Positions 8,135 to 17,495 of a stretch of 64,000 nucleotides of DNA are shown piece after piece. Each line of letters starts with the position of its first letter. Within the stretch, counting starts at the first letter, position 1. Position numbers and translations under genes: made by a program. The notes under the pieces are model-generated. The model was not told the DNA's origin, did not search any database, and was given only the letters and a program-made list of their open reading frames with translations. This DNA is from Gemmatimonadota bacterium (GTDB lineage: Bacteria; Latescibacterota; UBA2968; UBA8231). The stretch spans positions 296,977 through 360,976 of the forward strand of contig JABJJN010000008.1 in the NCBI GenBank assembly GCA_018660835.1. Direction: 5' to 3'.

Positions 8135-9351
8135 CAGGTGGTGTACTCCGCGTTAAGGCGAACGTATTCATAGGTGAGATCACACGTGAAGATTTCCGCC
8201 GTCGCCGACCCCATAGCGAGGTCGATGTCGATGGTGATCTCCTTCTCCTTCATTGCTTCACTCAGGGACTCCGCATCGTAGGACGCACCAGCGCCCGCTG
8301 TATATATCGTTGTGCCGCAAAGAGCTACGTCGACGTGCGCTGGCTCGATGTCGACACCTGCATAACCCATAGCACACAGAATTCGTCCCCAATTGGGGTC
8401 GTTACCAAAGGCGGCCGTCTTTACGAGACTGGAATTGGCGACAGCTAGACCCACCTGCCGAGCCTCATCTTCGTTGCCGCCACCAGACACCCGAATGTGA
8501 ATCAGCTTTGAGGCCCCCTCACCATCCGCCGCCATCGCTCGCGCCAGATGGCGGCAGACATGCTCCATGGCTTCGTACAGTTGGCGCGCCGGGCCTTTAG
8601 CCAGCGGTGTATCGCGCTGACCAACACCGCTGGCACCATTGGCCAGGGCAATGACCGTATCGTTCGTACTCATATCGCCATCGACGGTGACGCAGTTAAA
8701 ACTTCGACCGACTGCCTCGACGAGCAACTCCCGCAACTGGGTCGCCGGCAGATCCGCGTCTGTGCAGACGACGGCAAGCATGGTCGCCATATTCGGCGAG
8801 ATCATGGCAGCGCCCTTGGCAACGCCACCGACAGACACGACCTGACCATCGATCTCGATCTCGACGGCGACATGCTTGGCCACCGTGTCTGTCGTCATCA
8901 TGGCCTCGGCACAGGAGATACCACCCGTCGCCGACAATGCTTCGACGAGGGGGGCAATGTTCGATTCGATGAGATCCATAGGCAGCGGTACTCCTATGAC
9001 CCCCGTCGAACATACGAGGACGTCCGTCGGGGCGAACCCCAACTGACGTGCACTCAGAGCGCACATGCGCTCTGCGTCGGCCTCACCGGGCGCGCCAGTA
9101 CAAGCATTGGCATTGCCTGAATTGAGGATCACCGCCTGCGCTGACCCATCTTCCAGGTGACGCCGGTCGACGGCGATCGGCGCCGCTTGTACCCGGTTGC
9201 GTGTGTACACAGCAGCAGCCGCGGCAGGACGATCACTGACAATCAGTGCGAGATCCTTTGTGCCGGACTCTTTGATTCCACAAGCGACTCCTGCTGCACG
9301 GTAGCCGGTTGGCGTCGTAACACTTCCCTCTTCGACTTCGCGCATACTCAC
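8134..9351 (-). CDS. argJ: bifunctional glutamate N-acetyltransferase / N-acetylglutamate synthase
   Basis: ArgJ moves the acetyl group from N-acetylornithine to glutamate, the cyclic version of arginine synthesis. The 405-residue precursor is processed at the conserved site KGAAMISPNMATML, where T190 becomes the new N-terminal nucleophile. The oxyanion pair sits in CSTGVIG (114-120) and the C-terminal part has the usual NDPNWGRI. It overlaps the end of cimA by four bases (ATGA) and the start of the aminotransferase by one, so it is inside a tightly packed operon. Whether it is bifunctional or only a transacetylase cannot be told here. Confidence 0.95.
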   Translation of the reverse strand: MSMREVEEGSVTTPTGYRAAGVACGIKESGTKDLALIVSDRPAAAAAVYTRNRVQAAPIAVDRRHLEDGSAQAVILNSGNANACTGAPGEADAERMCALSARQLGFAPTDVLVCSTGVIGVPLPMDLIESNIAPLVEALSATGGISCAEAMMTTDTVAKHVAVEIEIDGQVVSVGGVAKGAAMISPNMATMLAVVCTDADLPATQLRELLVEAVGRSFNCVTVDGDMSTNDTVIALANGASGVGQRDTPLAKGPARQLYEAMEHVCRHLARAMAADGEGASKLIHIRVSGGGNEDEARQVGLAVANSSLVKTAAFGNDPNWGRILCAMGYAGVDIEPAHVDVALCGTTIYTAGAGASYDAESLSEAMKEKEITIDIDLAMGSATAEIFTCDLTYEYVRLNAEYTT

Positions 9352-11018
9352 GCACCACCTCCTGCCGCCGGTACCGCTACGTTCTGGGTGGAAGTCAGGT
9401 GCGCCATCGCTTCACGCATCAATTTGAAATGCAGACTATCCGCCAACGCTATCCAACTGGCCTCGATCACATTTTCAGACACGCCAACGGTTCCCCAGAC
9501 ATCCTGGCCGTCGGAGGATTCGATCAAAACACGCACCCTCGCGGCCGTGCCATCGGCACTGGACATGACGCGAACCTTGTAGTCCTCCAGGTGTACGCTG
9601 GCGAGACTCGGGTAGACGCCCTCGAGAGCCTTGCGCAGTGCCCGATCTATCGCGTTCACCGGACCGTCTCCCTCTGCGACGGTGTGTAGGACCTCCCCAC
9701 CTACCTCAACTTTGACGATCGCCTGGGAGTCTTCTGTCCCAGCCTTCTTCATGTCAGACTGACCGCCGGCCTCGCCTTTGGCGGGTGGCTCATCCTTCCG
9801 ACTCTCGATACGATAACTGACGGTCGTGAACATGTTTTCATAGAGACCCATCGCCCGACGCGCCAGCAATTCAAACGATCCTTCTGCCGCCTCGAACTGA
9901 TATCCTTCGTGCTCAAGTTTCTTTACCGAATTGAGCACTTGGGCAACGATGGGATCCGTCTTGTTCATGTCCGGAAAGAAGCGATTGAGCTTGGCCACCA
10001 CAGTCCCACCACCCGACTGATCCGACACCAGAAATCTGCGCCCATTCCCCGTCGCCTCCGGATCCGCATGCTCATAACAACGCGGATCCTTCGTCATCGC
10101 GTCGATATGGACCCCGCCCTTGTGTGCGTAGGCACTTTCTCCCACGTAGGGCTGACGATGGTCATGGGCGACATTGGCGATCTCACTCAAGAAACGCGAA
10201 AAGATCATGAGATCGGCAACCTTGTCCTTGCCGATCGTCCGTTTTCCCAACTTCAGCTCAAGTGTCGGAATCACGGTACAGAGATTGGCATTGCCGCACC
10301 TCTCCCCATAGCCATTGAAGGTCCCCTGGACCTGCGACGCCCCCAGTTCCACGGCGGCAACTGAATTGGCCGCCCCCATGCCCGAATCGTTGTGGGCATG
10401 GATACCAAGAGGCGTCGCGCCTGCCGCTTTCTGCGCCGCGGAAAAAATCGGCGCCAATTCACTCGGCAAGGTGCCGCCATTTGTATCACATAGGGCAAGG
10501 ATGCGCGCCCCACCGGCAACAGCGGCGCGCAGCGTCTCGAGAGCGTATTCTGCATCCGCTTTGTAGCCGTCGAAGAAGTGTTCCGCATCGTAGATGACCT
10601 CGCGCCCTTCGGAGACGAGATATCCGACGGAGTCTTCGATCAGTTCGAGATTACTCTCTCTCGTCGTCTTCATGACTTGCGTCACATGCAGATCCCAACT
10701 CTTGCCAAAGACAGCGACGGATTGCGTCTGCGCCTGTAGCAGCGTGCCAAGCGTTGCGTCGTCTTCGGGAGCATTCGTCGCGCGCCGGGTACTGCCAAAC
10801 GCTGTGACTCGAGCCTTGAGACCCAGACCGCCAATCCGCTCGAAGAATGCCAGGTCCTTGGGATTGGTGGGATTCGGCCAGCCGCCCTCGATATAGTCGA
10901 CGCCAAGGTCGTCCAACCGACGCGCGATCAGCAGCTTGTCCTCAAGGGAGTACGTAATGCCCTCTGCCTGCGCCCCGTCCCGAAGGGTAGAATCGTAGAT
11001 CTCAATGCGATCGGACAT
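9348..11018 (-). CDS. cimA: (R)-citramalate synthase
   Basis: A 556-residue HMGL/isopropylmalate-synthase-family enzyme with the long CimA pattern: YDSTLRDGAQAEG at 8-20, GVDYIEGGWPNPTNPKD near 39-55, CDTNGGTLPSE and the metal-binding HAHNDSG. The C-terminal ~120 residues form a LeuA-type allosteric dimerisation domain. Citramalate synthase condenses acetyl-CoA and pyruvate to citramalate, giving 2-oxobutyrate and isoleucine without threonine deaminase; LeuC/LeuD encoded just upstream can process the product. The ATG at 11018 has AAGGAG upstream. The GGWPNPT motif separates it from true LeuA, a second copy of which is at 13093-14655. Confidence 0.92.
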   Translation of the reverse strand: MSDRIEIYDSTLRDGAQAEGITYSLEDKLLIARRLDDLGVDYIEGGWPNPTNPKDLAFFERIGGLGLKARVTAFGSTRRATNAPEDDATLGTLLQAQTQSVAVFGKSWDLHVTQVMKTTRESNLELIEDSVGYLVSEGREVIYDAEHFFDGYKADAEYALETLRAAVAGGARILALCDTNGGTLPSELAPIFSAAQKAAGATPLGIHAHNDSGMGAANSVAAVELGASQVQGTFNGYGERCGNANLCTVIPTLELKLGKRTIGKDKVADLMIFSRFLSEIANVAHDHRQPYVGESAYAHKGGVHIDAMTKDPRCYEHADPEATGNGRRFLVSDQSGGGTVVAKLNRFFPDMNKTDPIVAQVLNSVKKLEHEGYQFEAAEGSFELLARRAMGLYENMFTTVSYRIESRKDEPPAKGEAGGQSDMKKAGTEDSQAIVKVEVGGEVLHTVAEGDGPVNAIDRALRKALEGVYPSLASVHLEDYKVRVMSSADGTAARVRVLIESSDGQDVWGTVGVSENVIEASWIALADSLHFKLMREAMAHLTSTQNVAVPAAGGGA

Positions 11019-11092
11019 GGCGTGGCTCCTTGATGGATCGAGGCATCCTGAGTCTGGCGGATGGCTCGGGGAATTTTCTCGCGGGATCAGCC

Positions 11093-11683
11093 CTAGTGGC
11101 TCAAATACGGAAGTCTTGCTGCCGTTGTGGCGATGGCGTCACGGTCGACGAGGAGCTGACCGAGTGCATCCCAACTGCCATCGACGAATTGTTGCTGTAG
11201 TCCCGCGTCAATCTCCCCGGCGATGACTACATCGCCGAAGCGAATCTGTTTCTGCGCGACATCGCAGACAACACTCAGTGTGGGGTCCGCCTCGACAGCA
11301 TCCTGCAGCTTCTCAACATCTGCAGCGGACGCCGTCAAGCAGGGGAGTCCCAGAGCGATGCAGTTGCTGAAGAAAATCTCTGCGAAGGAGACACCGACGA
11401 AACCGCCGATTCCCCAGCGCATCAACGCCTGCGGCGCATGTTCGCGTGAGGAACCGCAGCCGAAGTTGGCATTGGCGACCAGAATGGATGCCCCTTGATA
11501 GGCGGCTTCATCGAATGGATGACCACCCCCAACCCTGTCATCCTCAAACACGTGGCTGCCAAGATCATCGAATGTCACCGTCAGCAGGTAGCGAGCGGGA
11601 ATGATGCGATCTGTATCTATGTCATCGCCGCGGACGGGAATGACCCGCCCCGTGACCTGACGACGTATGGAATCGTTGCTCAT
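11093..11683 (-). CDS. leuD: 3-isopropylmalate dehydratase small subunit
   Basis: LeuD pairs with LeuC to isomerise 2-isopropylmalate to 3-isopropylmalate (and probably citramalate to methylmalate for CimA). The 196-residue length is normal. The swivel-domain signature is clear: GDDIDTDRIIPARYL near 19-33, ANFGCGSSREHAPQALMRWG near 72-91, and FFSNCIALGLP. It follows leuC after 13 bases and precedes cimA by 74 bases on the same strand. Confidence 0.95.
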   Translation of the reverse strand: MSNDSIRRQVTGRVIPVRGDDIDTDRIIPARYLLTVTFDDLGSHVFEDDRVGGGHPFDEAAYQGASILVANANFGCGSSREHAPQALMRWGIGGFVGVSFAEIFFSNCIALGLPCLTASAADVEKLQDAVEADPTLSVVCDVAQKQIRFGDVVIAGEIDAGLQQQFVDGSWDALGQLLVDRDAIATTAARLPYLSH

Positions 11684-11696
11684 GTTTGCAGCCCCT

Positions 11697-13082
11697 TCAG
11701 TTCAGAATCGAGCGCACGTCTGTTACCTCACCGGTAACAGCGGCAGCAGCGACCATGGCAGGACTCATCAGCAGCGTGCGCCCCGTGGGACTGCCCTGGC
11801 GGCCCTTGAAATTGCGATTACTCGACGAAGCGCAAACTTCACGCCCTTGCAGTTTATCTGGATTCATAGCCAGGCACATGGAACAACCCGGCTCACGCCA
11901 CTCAAAACCGGCAGCACGGAAAATCTCATCAAGTCCCTCTGCCTGTGCCTGGTCACGCACATCATGTGATCCTGGTACGACCAGCGCACGCACGTTGCCC
12001 GTTACCTGGCGGCCTGCGATGACACGCGCCGCTTCACGCAGATCCGAAATTCGAGAATTCGTGCAGGATCCGATGAAGGCAACATCGATCTTCGTTCCAG
12101 CTATTGGTTGCTCAGCATCGAATCCCATGAACTGCAGCGCTTCCGAGTCAGCCGCTGCAGCGGCTGAGGGCAGATGTTCGTCAATGGCGACGGATTGGCC
12201 GGGATTGATCCCCCAGGTCACGGTAGGCTTGATCTCAGCTGCATCGAGATGGACGACATCGTCGTACGACGCATCCTGGCCAGAGGCAGTTGACTTCCAC
12301 CACGTCACGGCCTCATCGAAAGCCGCATCCTTGGGAACATGGGGCAGTCCCTGCAGGTAATCGAAGGTGGTCTGATCGGGATTGATGTAACCGCAGCGAG
12401 CCCCGCCTTCGATAGACATATTGCAGACCGTCATCCGGGCTTCCATGTCCATCGCCTCGATCGTCGACCCCGCGAACTCGTAGGCGAAGCCAACGCCACC
12501 ATTCACACCCAATCTGTTGATGATCGCGAGGATGACATCCTTGGCGTAGACACCACCACTTAGCGTCCCATTCACCTCGACCCGTCGCACTTTGGGTCGA
12601 CCCAGTGCCAGACACTGGGAGGCGAGTACGTCGCGGACCTGACTGGTACCGATACCGAAGGCGATCGCCCCAAATGCACCATGTGTCGAGGTGTGACTAT
12701 CACCACAGGCGATCGTCATACCCGGCTGCGTCAGCCCGAGCTCCGGTCCGATCACGTGAACGATCCCCTGACGCTGATCATTCATGCCGTAGAGTGGCAG
12801 ATCGAACTGGGTTGTATTGCTTTCGATGGCGACCATCATCTCCTCGGCCAATTCGTCGAGGAAGGGACGCTCGCGCACATCCGTCGGCACAATGTGATCC
12901 ACCGTCGCATAGGTGCGCTCAGGATACAGCACCTTCAGATCACGCTCGCGCAGCATCTGAAATGCCTGCGGACTCGTCACCTCATGGACCAGATGGAGCC
13001 CGATGAACAACTGACTCTGCCCCGAGGGCAGTTCACGCACAGTGTGGTTCGCCCACACCTTCTCGAACAGATTCTTGCTCAT
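11697..13082 (-). CDS. leuC: 3-isopropylmalate dehydratase large subunit
   Basis: An aconitase-family subunit carrying the [4Fe-4S] cluster. I chose ATG 13082, giving 461 residues and the usual N-terminus [13 protein letters not shown]; the frame is open upstream but only into leuA's end. Cluster cysteines are in GSCTNSR and in [11 protein letters not shown] near residues 350-410. The sequences [20 protein letters not shown] and [12 protein letters not shown] are typical. It lies between leuA (10 bases) and leuD (13 bases) and is surely co-transcribed with both. Confidence 0.96.
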   Translation of the reverse strand: MSKNLFEKVWANHTVRELPSGQSQLFIGLHLVHEVTSPQAFQMLRERDLKVLYPERTYATVDHIVPTDVRERPFLDELAEEMMVAIESNTTQFDLPLYGMNDQRQGIVHVIGPELGLTQPGMTIACGDSHTSTHGAFGAIAFGIGTSQVRDVLASQCLALGRPKVRRVEVNGTLSGGVYAKDVILAIINRLGVNGGVGFAYEFAGSTIEAMDMEARMTVCNMSIEGGARCGYINPDQTTFDYLQGLPHVPKDAAFDEAVTWWKSTASGQDASYDDVVHLDAAEIKPTVTWGINPGQSVAIDEHLPSAAAAADSEALQFMGFDAEQPIAGTKIDVAFIGSCTNSRISDLREAARVIAGRQVTGNVRALVVPGSHDVRDQAQAEGLDEIFRAAGFEWREPGCSMCLAMNPDKLQGREVCASSSNRNFKGRQGSPTGRTLLMSPAMVAAAAVTGEVTDVRSILN

Positions 13083-13092
13083 ATCACTTTCC

Positions 13093-14655
13093 TCAAATCG
13101 TCTGACTCTGCACCTGGTCGCTGCGCACTTGGCGGCCACGACGCAGATACAGGCGATTCAGTGCATCCACATACGCCCGAGCACTGGCTTCGATAATGTC
13201 CGTGGACACTCCACGTCCCGTGGTCTTCAATTCCCCATCATTGACACGTACGGTGACCTCTCCCATCGCCTGACTGCCGCCAGTGATCGCCTGGATGATG
13301 TATTCCTCCACCGTGGGGCGCTGTCCGGCAGCGAGATTGATCGCTTCGTACGTTGCATCGACGGGGCCGTCGCCCCAGGCTGATTGTTGAACACTTTCAG
13401 CCCCTTCGATGTGCAGTCTCACCGTGGCGGATGGCACCGTACCACTGCCACTGATCGTGTGCAGATACTCGAGTTTGTATTTCTCGTTGCCCTCGACGCG
13501 GATCTCGTCGCCAACGATCGCCATCAGGTCCTCGTCGAAGACTTCCTTTTTCTTGTCCGCCAATTCGATAAAGCGCTCGTAGGCCTTCTCCAATTCGTCC
13601 TTGCTCAGCTCATAACCCAACTCTTCGAGCCTGTGCCGCAGAGCGTGACGACCACTGCGTGCGGTCAGAACGATGGACGTCGCTTCCCAACCAACATCGG
13701 TGGGTTCCATGATCTCAAATGTGTTGCGCGCCTTCAGTACGCCGTCCTGGTGAATACCCGAGCTGTGAGCGAAGGCATTGGCGCCGACGATTGCTTTGTT
13801 CGGGGCGACAGCGATCCCCATCATGCGACTGACCAGACGACTCGTCGAAACGATTTCTTTCGCCACCACGTCTGTGTCGAGACCGTAATAATCGCTGCGC
13901 GTGCGCAGCGCCATCACGACCTCCTCCAATGAGGCATTGCCAGCTCGCTCACCCAGGCCATTCAAGGTGCACTCAACCTGCCGCGCCCCTGCCCTGAGAG
14001 CCGACAGCGTATTGGAGACGGCCATCCCCAGATCATCGTGGCAGTGGATGCTGATCACAGCCTGCTCGATGTTCGACACATTCTGCTTCAGATGCACGAT
14101 CAACTCAGCGAACTGCTCCGGCACGGTGAAACCGACCGTATCGGGTATGTTGATCGTCGTCGCGCCTGCCTCGATCGTGGCGTGCACGATCTCGCACAGA
14201 TAGTCGAGATCGGTCCGCGTTGCATCCATCGGTGAAAACTCGACATCGTCAACGGCACTCTTGGCGTGGGCGACAGCCTTCACCGCCAATTCCAGCACCT
14301 CGGCCCTGTTCTTGCGCAGTTGGCCATCCAGCTGAATCTGCGATGTGCCCACGAACGTATGAATCCGAGGTTTTGGAGCACCCGCCAAGGCTTCGGCGGC
14401 GCGATCGATGTCCTTGAGAACAACCCGGGCCAGACCACAGATCGCGGGCCCCTCGATTTCATGCGCGATCCGATGCACGGCTTCGTAGTCCTCATTAGAG
14501 GAAATCGGAAACCCCGCCTCGATCACGTCTACTTGAAGACGCGCCAGTTGCTTGGCGATCTCCATTTTGTCAGGCACAGTGAGAGATGCCCCTGGTGTTT
14601 GTTCGGCATCACGCAGGGTCGTGTCGAAAATGATGACTTTGTCGTTTGTAGCCAT
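13093..14655 (-). CDS. leuA: 2-isopropylmalate synthase
   Basis: LeuA condenses acetyl-CoA with 2-oxoisovalerate, the first committed step to leucine. The 520-residue protein has [15 protein letters not shown] at 10-24, [17 protein letters not shown], the metal-binding [14 protein letters not shown] near 205, and [15 protein letters not shown]. The C-terminal LeuA dimer domain ([13 protein letters not shown] onward) normally binds leucine for feedback control. It follows ilvC by 204 bases that contain a 10-bp perfect hairpin, and precedes leuC by 10 bases. Confidence 0.96.
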   Translation of the reverse strand: MATNDKVIIFDTTLRDAEQTPGASLTVPDKMEIAKQLARLQVDVIEAGFPISSNEDYEAVHRIAHEIEGPAICGLARVVLKDIDRAAEALAGAPKPRIHTFVGTSQIQLDGQLRKNRAEVLELAVKAVAHAKSAVDDVEFSPMDATRTDLDYLCEIVHATIEAGATTINIPDTVGFTVPEQFAELIVHLKQNVSNIEQAVISIHCHDDLGMAVSNTLSALRAGARQVECTLNGLGERAGNASLEEVVMALRTRSDYYGLDTDVVAKEIVSTSRLVSRMMGIAVAPNKAIVGANAFAHSSGIHQDGVLKARNTFEIMEPTDVGWEATSIVLTARSGRHALRHRLEELGYELSKDELEKAYERFIELADKKKEVFDEDLMAIVGDEIRVEGNEKYKLEYLHTISGSGTVPSATVRLHIEGAESVQQSAWGDGPVDATYEAINLAAGQRPTVEEYIIQAITGGSQAMGEVTVRVNDGELKTTGRGVSTDIIEASARAYVDALNRLYLRRGRQVRSDQVQSQTI

Positions 14656-14777
14656 GGCGCTTTTTCATACTCCGTCTGGTACCGGCAAAGAAGAGGGAAC
14701 GGAGCCGGACCTTGAGATCTGGCTTCGTCAGAAGCAGGTGGAATTCGCCGGAAAACACCCTACCCGCCACGAATCGG

Positions 14778-14800
14778 ACAGCCGCGTGCGACGCGGCTGT
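14778..14800 (-). promoter_or_regulatory. perfect hairpin between ilvC and leuA
   Basis: ACAGCCGCGT at 14778-14787 pairs fully with 14791-14800 around a three-base loop. It lies downstream of ilvC and upstream of leuA on the minus strand. No T-run follows in either direction, so it is not a standard intrinsic terminator. It may be an RNA-processing or stability hairpin that sets the ilvC:leuA expression ratio. Confidence 0.5.
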
Positions 14801-14859
14801 ATAAGTCGTAGGGGTCGGATGATTCCGTACGATGTGTCAGCGAATTCCATCTGCTTGTC

Positions 14860-15849
14860 CTACTTCCCCAGCCAGGACATCATGCCACGCAAACGCGAAC
14901 CGACATCCTCGATCAGGTGCTCAGCATCGCGGCGTTTCTGTGCGTTGTAGAAAGGTCGACCCACCTTATTCTCCAGCATCCAGTCCTTGGCAAAGCGACC
15001 CGTTTGGATGTCGGAGAGGACCCGCTTCATCTCTGCACGCGTCTCATCGGTTACGATGCGACGACCGGATGACAGATCACCGAATTCAGCCGTGTCAGAA
15101 ATTGAGGAACGCATATTAGCGATCCCACCCTCGTAGATCAGATCGACGATCAGCTTGACCTCATGCAGACATTCGAAATACGCGACCTCAGGTTGGTAGC
15201 CGGCCTCGACCAATGTGTCAAAACCGGCGCGAATCAGTTCCGTGAGACCACCACAGAGCACAACTTGCTCGCCAAACAGATCGGTTTCCGTCTCTTCACG
15301 GAAGGTCGTCTCAATCACGCCACCGCGGGTACAACCGATCCCCCGGGCATAAGCCAGGCCAACCTCATGGGCACGGCCACTGGCATCCTGCTCGACGGCG
15401 AGCAAGCCAGGAACGCCACCGCCCTCAGAATAGACACGTCGGACCAGATGGCCCGGGCCCTTGGGTGCAACCATGAAGACATCGACATCAGCAGGCGGGA
15501 CAACCTGTCCGAAGTGGATATTGAAACCGTGAGCAAAGGCGAGAGAATTGCCAGCTGACAGATTCGGCTTGATATCCTGCTCATACACATCGCCCTGTAC
15601 TTCGTCATTGATGAGGATCATGATGATATCCCCCGCCTTGGCCGCGTCGGCAACGCTCAGGACCTTGAGTCCCTCCTTCTCGGCCTCGGCGCGACGCGAG
15701 CTGCCTTCACGCAGACCCACGACGACGTTAACTCCACTCTCCTTGAGATTGAGGGAATGGGCGTGGCCCTGGCTGCCGTAACCAATCACGGCAACGGTCT
15801 TGCCTGCCAGCAACTCGAGATTGGCATCATCATCGTAGTACATCTTCAT
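14860..15849 (-). CDS. ilvC: ketol-acid reductoisomerase (NADP+)
   Basis: IlvC isomerises and reduces acetolactate or acetohydroxybutyrate in valine, leucine and isoleucine synthesis. I chose ATG 15849 with AAGGAG upstream, giving 329 residues, a class I (short) enzyme. The dinucleotide motif is [17 protein letters not shown] (24-40), with R47 and the following serines in GLREGSSR placed to hold the NADPH phosphate. Metal and substrate acidic residues are visible in [12 protein letters not shown] and in [19 protein letters not shown]. It is the first gene of the ilv-leu run, preceded by a ~150-base leader with hairpins and a small hydrophobic ORF. Confidence 0.96.
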   Translation of the reverse strand: MKMYYDDDANLELLAGKTVAVIGYGSQGHAHSLNLKESGVNVVVGLREGSSRRAEAEKEGLKVLSVADAAKAGDIIMILINDEVQGDVYEQDIKPNLSAGNSLAFAHGFNIHFGQVVPPADVDVFMVAPKGPGHLVRRVYSEGGGVPGLLAVEQDASGRAHEVGLAYARGIGCTRGGVIETTFREETETDLFGEQVVLCGGLTELIRAGFDTLVEAGYQPEVAYFECLHEVKLIVDLIYEGGIANMRSSISDTAEFGDLSSGRRIVTDETRAEMKRVLSDIQTGRFAKDWMLENKVGRPFYNAQKRRDAEHLIEDVGSRLRGMMSWLGK

Positions 15850-16003
15850 GGTCGTTCTCCTTGAGTCTTTCAGGGCCCCTTGGGCCACTGTCGTTCATTG
15901 TGGGTGCGCGAGGTCTGCGCTGGGCATAGCTTTGTGACTGCCTTTGAGATCTCTCAGAGGCTCCGTCCGTCTTCGTTGTAGTATTTAGAAGGTGCGGCGG
16001 AGC
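15850..16003 (-). promoter_or_regulatory. ilvC leader region with stem-loops (candidate attenuator)
   Basis: This untranslated stretch separates the stop of the branched-chain-rich small ORF from ilvC. Reading the minus strand, GGCTCCG begins right at the ORF's TAG stop and pairs with CGGAGCC about 35 bases on, with three further base pairs inside. A second hairpin, GGCCC-AAG-GGGCC, with an added CAG/CTG, ends about 15 bases before the ilvC ribosome-binding site. Neither stem is followed by a T-run, so if this is an attenuator it would work through Rho or through translation. No computation of folding was possible. Confidence 0.4.
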
Positions 16004-16198
16004 CTACTCAAGCCCGATAATCAAAAGCCCGACAAGAAGAATCGAGTTGAGAATCAGGCGCTCGAGTGGGAAGAGGCTACGGCGGCGTAGGCGCAGAACT
16101 CCAGCGGCCTCCCGAACGTCAAAGCTCGAGATGGGCGCAGAAGTGACGATGCCTGAGAGGGAAACGCCTGAAAACGAAACGTAAGAGATGTTGGCCAC
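16004..16198 (-). CDS. candidate branched-chain leader peptide upstream of ilvC
   Basis: A small ORF (GTG 16198, 64 codons; the real start may be further in) on the same strand as ilvC and ending 155 bases before it. Its last residues are LILNSILLVGLLIIGLE: 12 of those 17 codons are Ile, Leu or Val, directly before the stop. Ribosome stalling at runs of regulatory codons is how ilv and leu leader peptides of other bacteria control the genes behind them. The N-terminal two thirds look unremarkable and no good ribosome-binding site is seen, so the start is uncertain. A chance hydrophobic ORF is the alternative, but position and composition together make the leader reading attractive. Confidence 0.4.
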   Translation of the reverse strand: MANISYVSFSGVSLSGIVTSAPISSFDVREAAGVLRLRRRSLFPLERLILNSILLVGLLIIGLE

Positions 16199-16258
16199 CG
16201 TTGCTCATCGGCTCGAAGTGAGCCGGATCTGAGATACAAAATAGGCTCGAAATACAAG

Positions 16259-16284
16259 CGGTACAGACACTTACATCTGTACCG
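16259..16284. promoter_or_regulatory. operator-like palindrome in the divergent ilvC/acetyltransferase interval
   Basis: CGGTACAGA (16259-16267) and TCTGTACCG (16276-16284) form a perfect 9-bp inverted repeat with an 8-base spacer. It lies 60 bases before the small ORF that precedes ilvC on the minus strand and about 105 bases before the plus-strand gene at 16389. On the minus strand a TTGTAT follows two bases after it. No T-run is present, so a dimeric repressor site is more likely than a terminator. Confidence 0.45.
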
Positions 16285-16388
16285 GTCAAGTTGGGAAAAT
16301 ATAGAGGGCCCCTCAGGGCCTGTCAAGGAATGCCCTTTGTCGATCAGAATGCCCAAATGCCTTTGCCTCCGAGCGTCTGAGGCTGCAA

Positions 16389-17363
16389 ATGCCTGAGGCG
16401 AGTCGATACGAAATTCAACCCGTCGATGCCGATGACACGTGGGACCGTTTCGTCGCCAAGGCGACAGGAGGCAATCTCTTCGTCCGTGCCCCCTGGCTGC
16501 AATGTGCCCAGCTTGCCGGTGCGGGCGAGCCGGTCATTCGTGGCGCCTACGACAAAGGAAACCTCGTTGCTGCCGTCGTCGGTATGAGCACCCAGGGCCG
16601 AGTGAAGCGCCTCGCAACAGCTCCTCTACTTCCTCACTCAGGCTTTCTCTTTCGCGAGCCCTTGTCGGATCAGCTGCCGCGCCAGGAGGCCGAACGCAAT
16701 GCCTGCTGGCAGGCCCTTCTTCCGGATCTTGCGACCTACCAGCATGTTCATCTGAGCTGTGCACCCGCTGTCTTCGACATGCGGGAAGCCCTATGGGCGA
16801 AATGGCAGGTCCATCCCCGCTACACGTATTTGATAGATCTCAGCGCAGACCGGCAGGCGCTGTGGGATGGTCTTGAGCGCCGAACACGCACGGTGATCCG
16901 CAAAGCAGAGACGGCAGGCTTTCGAGTTGAACCTGCCGACGCAGAAGGCTTTGCCGAACTCTACCGGCTCACATACGGACACACGAGGCCACCTGTCGAC
17001 GCCGACGTAACCCAGCGTTTCGTGACAGCAGCTGTCGAACAGGGCCTTGTCGAGGGATACCGAGCTGTGACTGCCTCCGGAGAAACGGCGGCAACTGTGT
17101 TTTTTGCGACCGATACGACTCGAGCGCGTCTCTATGCCTGGGTCGCGGGCGCCGATCCTGCCTACCGCGACTCCGGCGCCAGTGCCCTGTTGTATTGGAA
17201 GGTCCTGGAAGCCACTGAGGCGGAGAGCTTCGACTTCGTCGGTGCCAACATGGCCTCCATCGCGCTGTTCAAGAGAGGTTTCGGCGGCCGCCTCGTCAGC
17301 TACTACGCCATGGAGAAGTGGCACAGCTCCTGGCGCCGGTGGGCGGCGGCTATGCGCGGTTAG
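16389..17363 (+). CDS. FemAB/BioF2-like GNAT acyltransferase
   Basis: A 324-residue protein with the two-GNAT layout of the FemAB-related 'BioF2-like acetyltransferase' family (Acetyltransf_6). The N-terminal half has NLFVRAPWLQCAQ and AAVVGMSTQGRVKRLATAPL; the C-terminal half has RTRTVIRKAETAGFRVE near 166-182, then YAWVAGADPAYRDSGASALL and the family's end FKRGFGGRLVSYYAMEKW. Relatives transfer amino acids or acyl groups in peptidoglycan or exopolysaccharide assembly; the substrate here is unknown. No clear ribosome-binding site precedes ATG 16389. It stands apart from neighbours and is divergent from the ilv-leu operon. Confidence 0.75.
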   Translation: MPEASRYEIQPVDADDTWDRFVAKATGGNLFVRAPWLQCAQLAGAGEPVIRGAYDKGNLVAAVVGMSTQGRVKRLATAPLLPHSGFLFREPLSDQLPRQEAERNACWQALLPDLATYQHVHLSCAPAVFDMREALWAKWQVHPRYTYLIDLSADRQALWDGLERRTRTVIRKAETAGFRVEPADAEGFAELYRLTYGHTRPPVDADVTQRFVTAAVEQGLVEGYRAVTASGETAATVFFATDTTRARLYAWVAGADPAYRDSGASALLYWKVLEATEAESFDFVGANMASIALFKRGFGGRLVSYYAMEKWHSSWRRWAAAMRG

Positions 17364-17495
17364 GAATCCTGCTGACCCAATGACCGTCGCCTGACACTCC
17401 CGCCCATACTCCCCGGTCCATCGGCTCCGGGTAAGAATGAGTCCCCTCCGACCGGCGTCAGATGAGACCACGATCAGCCACCAGCGAGGAGCCGC

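Noticed and set aside
14778..14800. Hairpin between ilvC and leuA read as a terminator
   Set aside because: No T-run follows on either strand, so it is kept only as a hairpin of unknown role.
16054..16356. 100-codon minus-strand frame overlapping the leader ORF
   Set aside because: It has no conserved features and ends well before the region of interest; the overlapping frame with the branched-chain codons is the better candidate.
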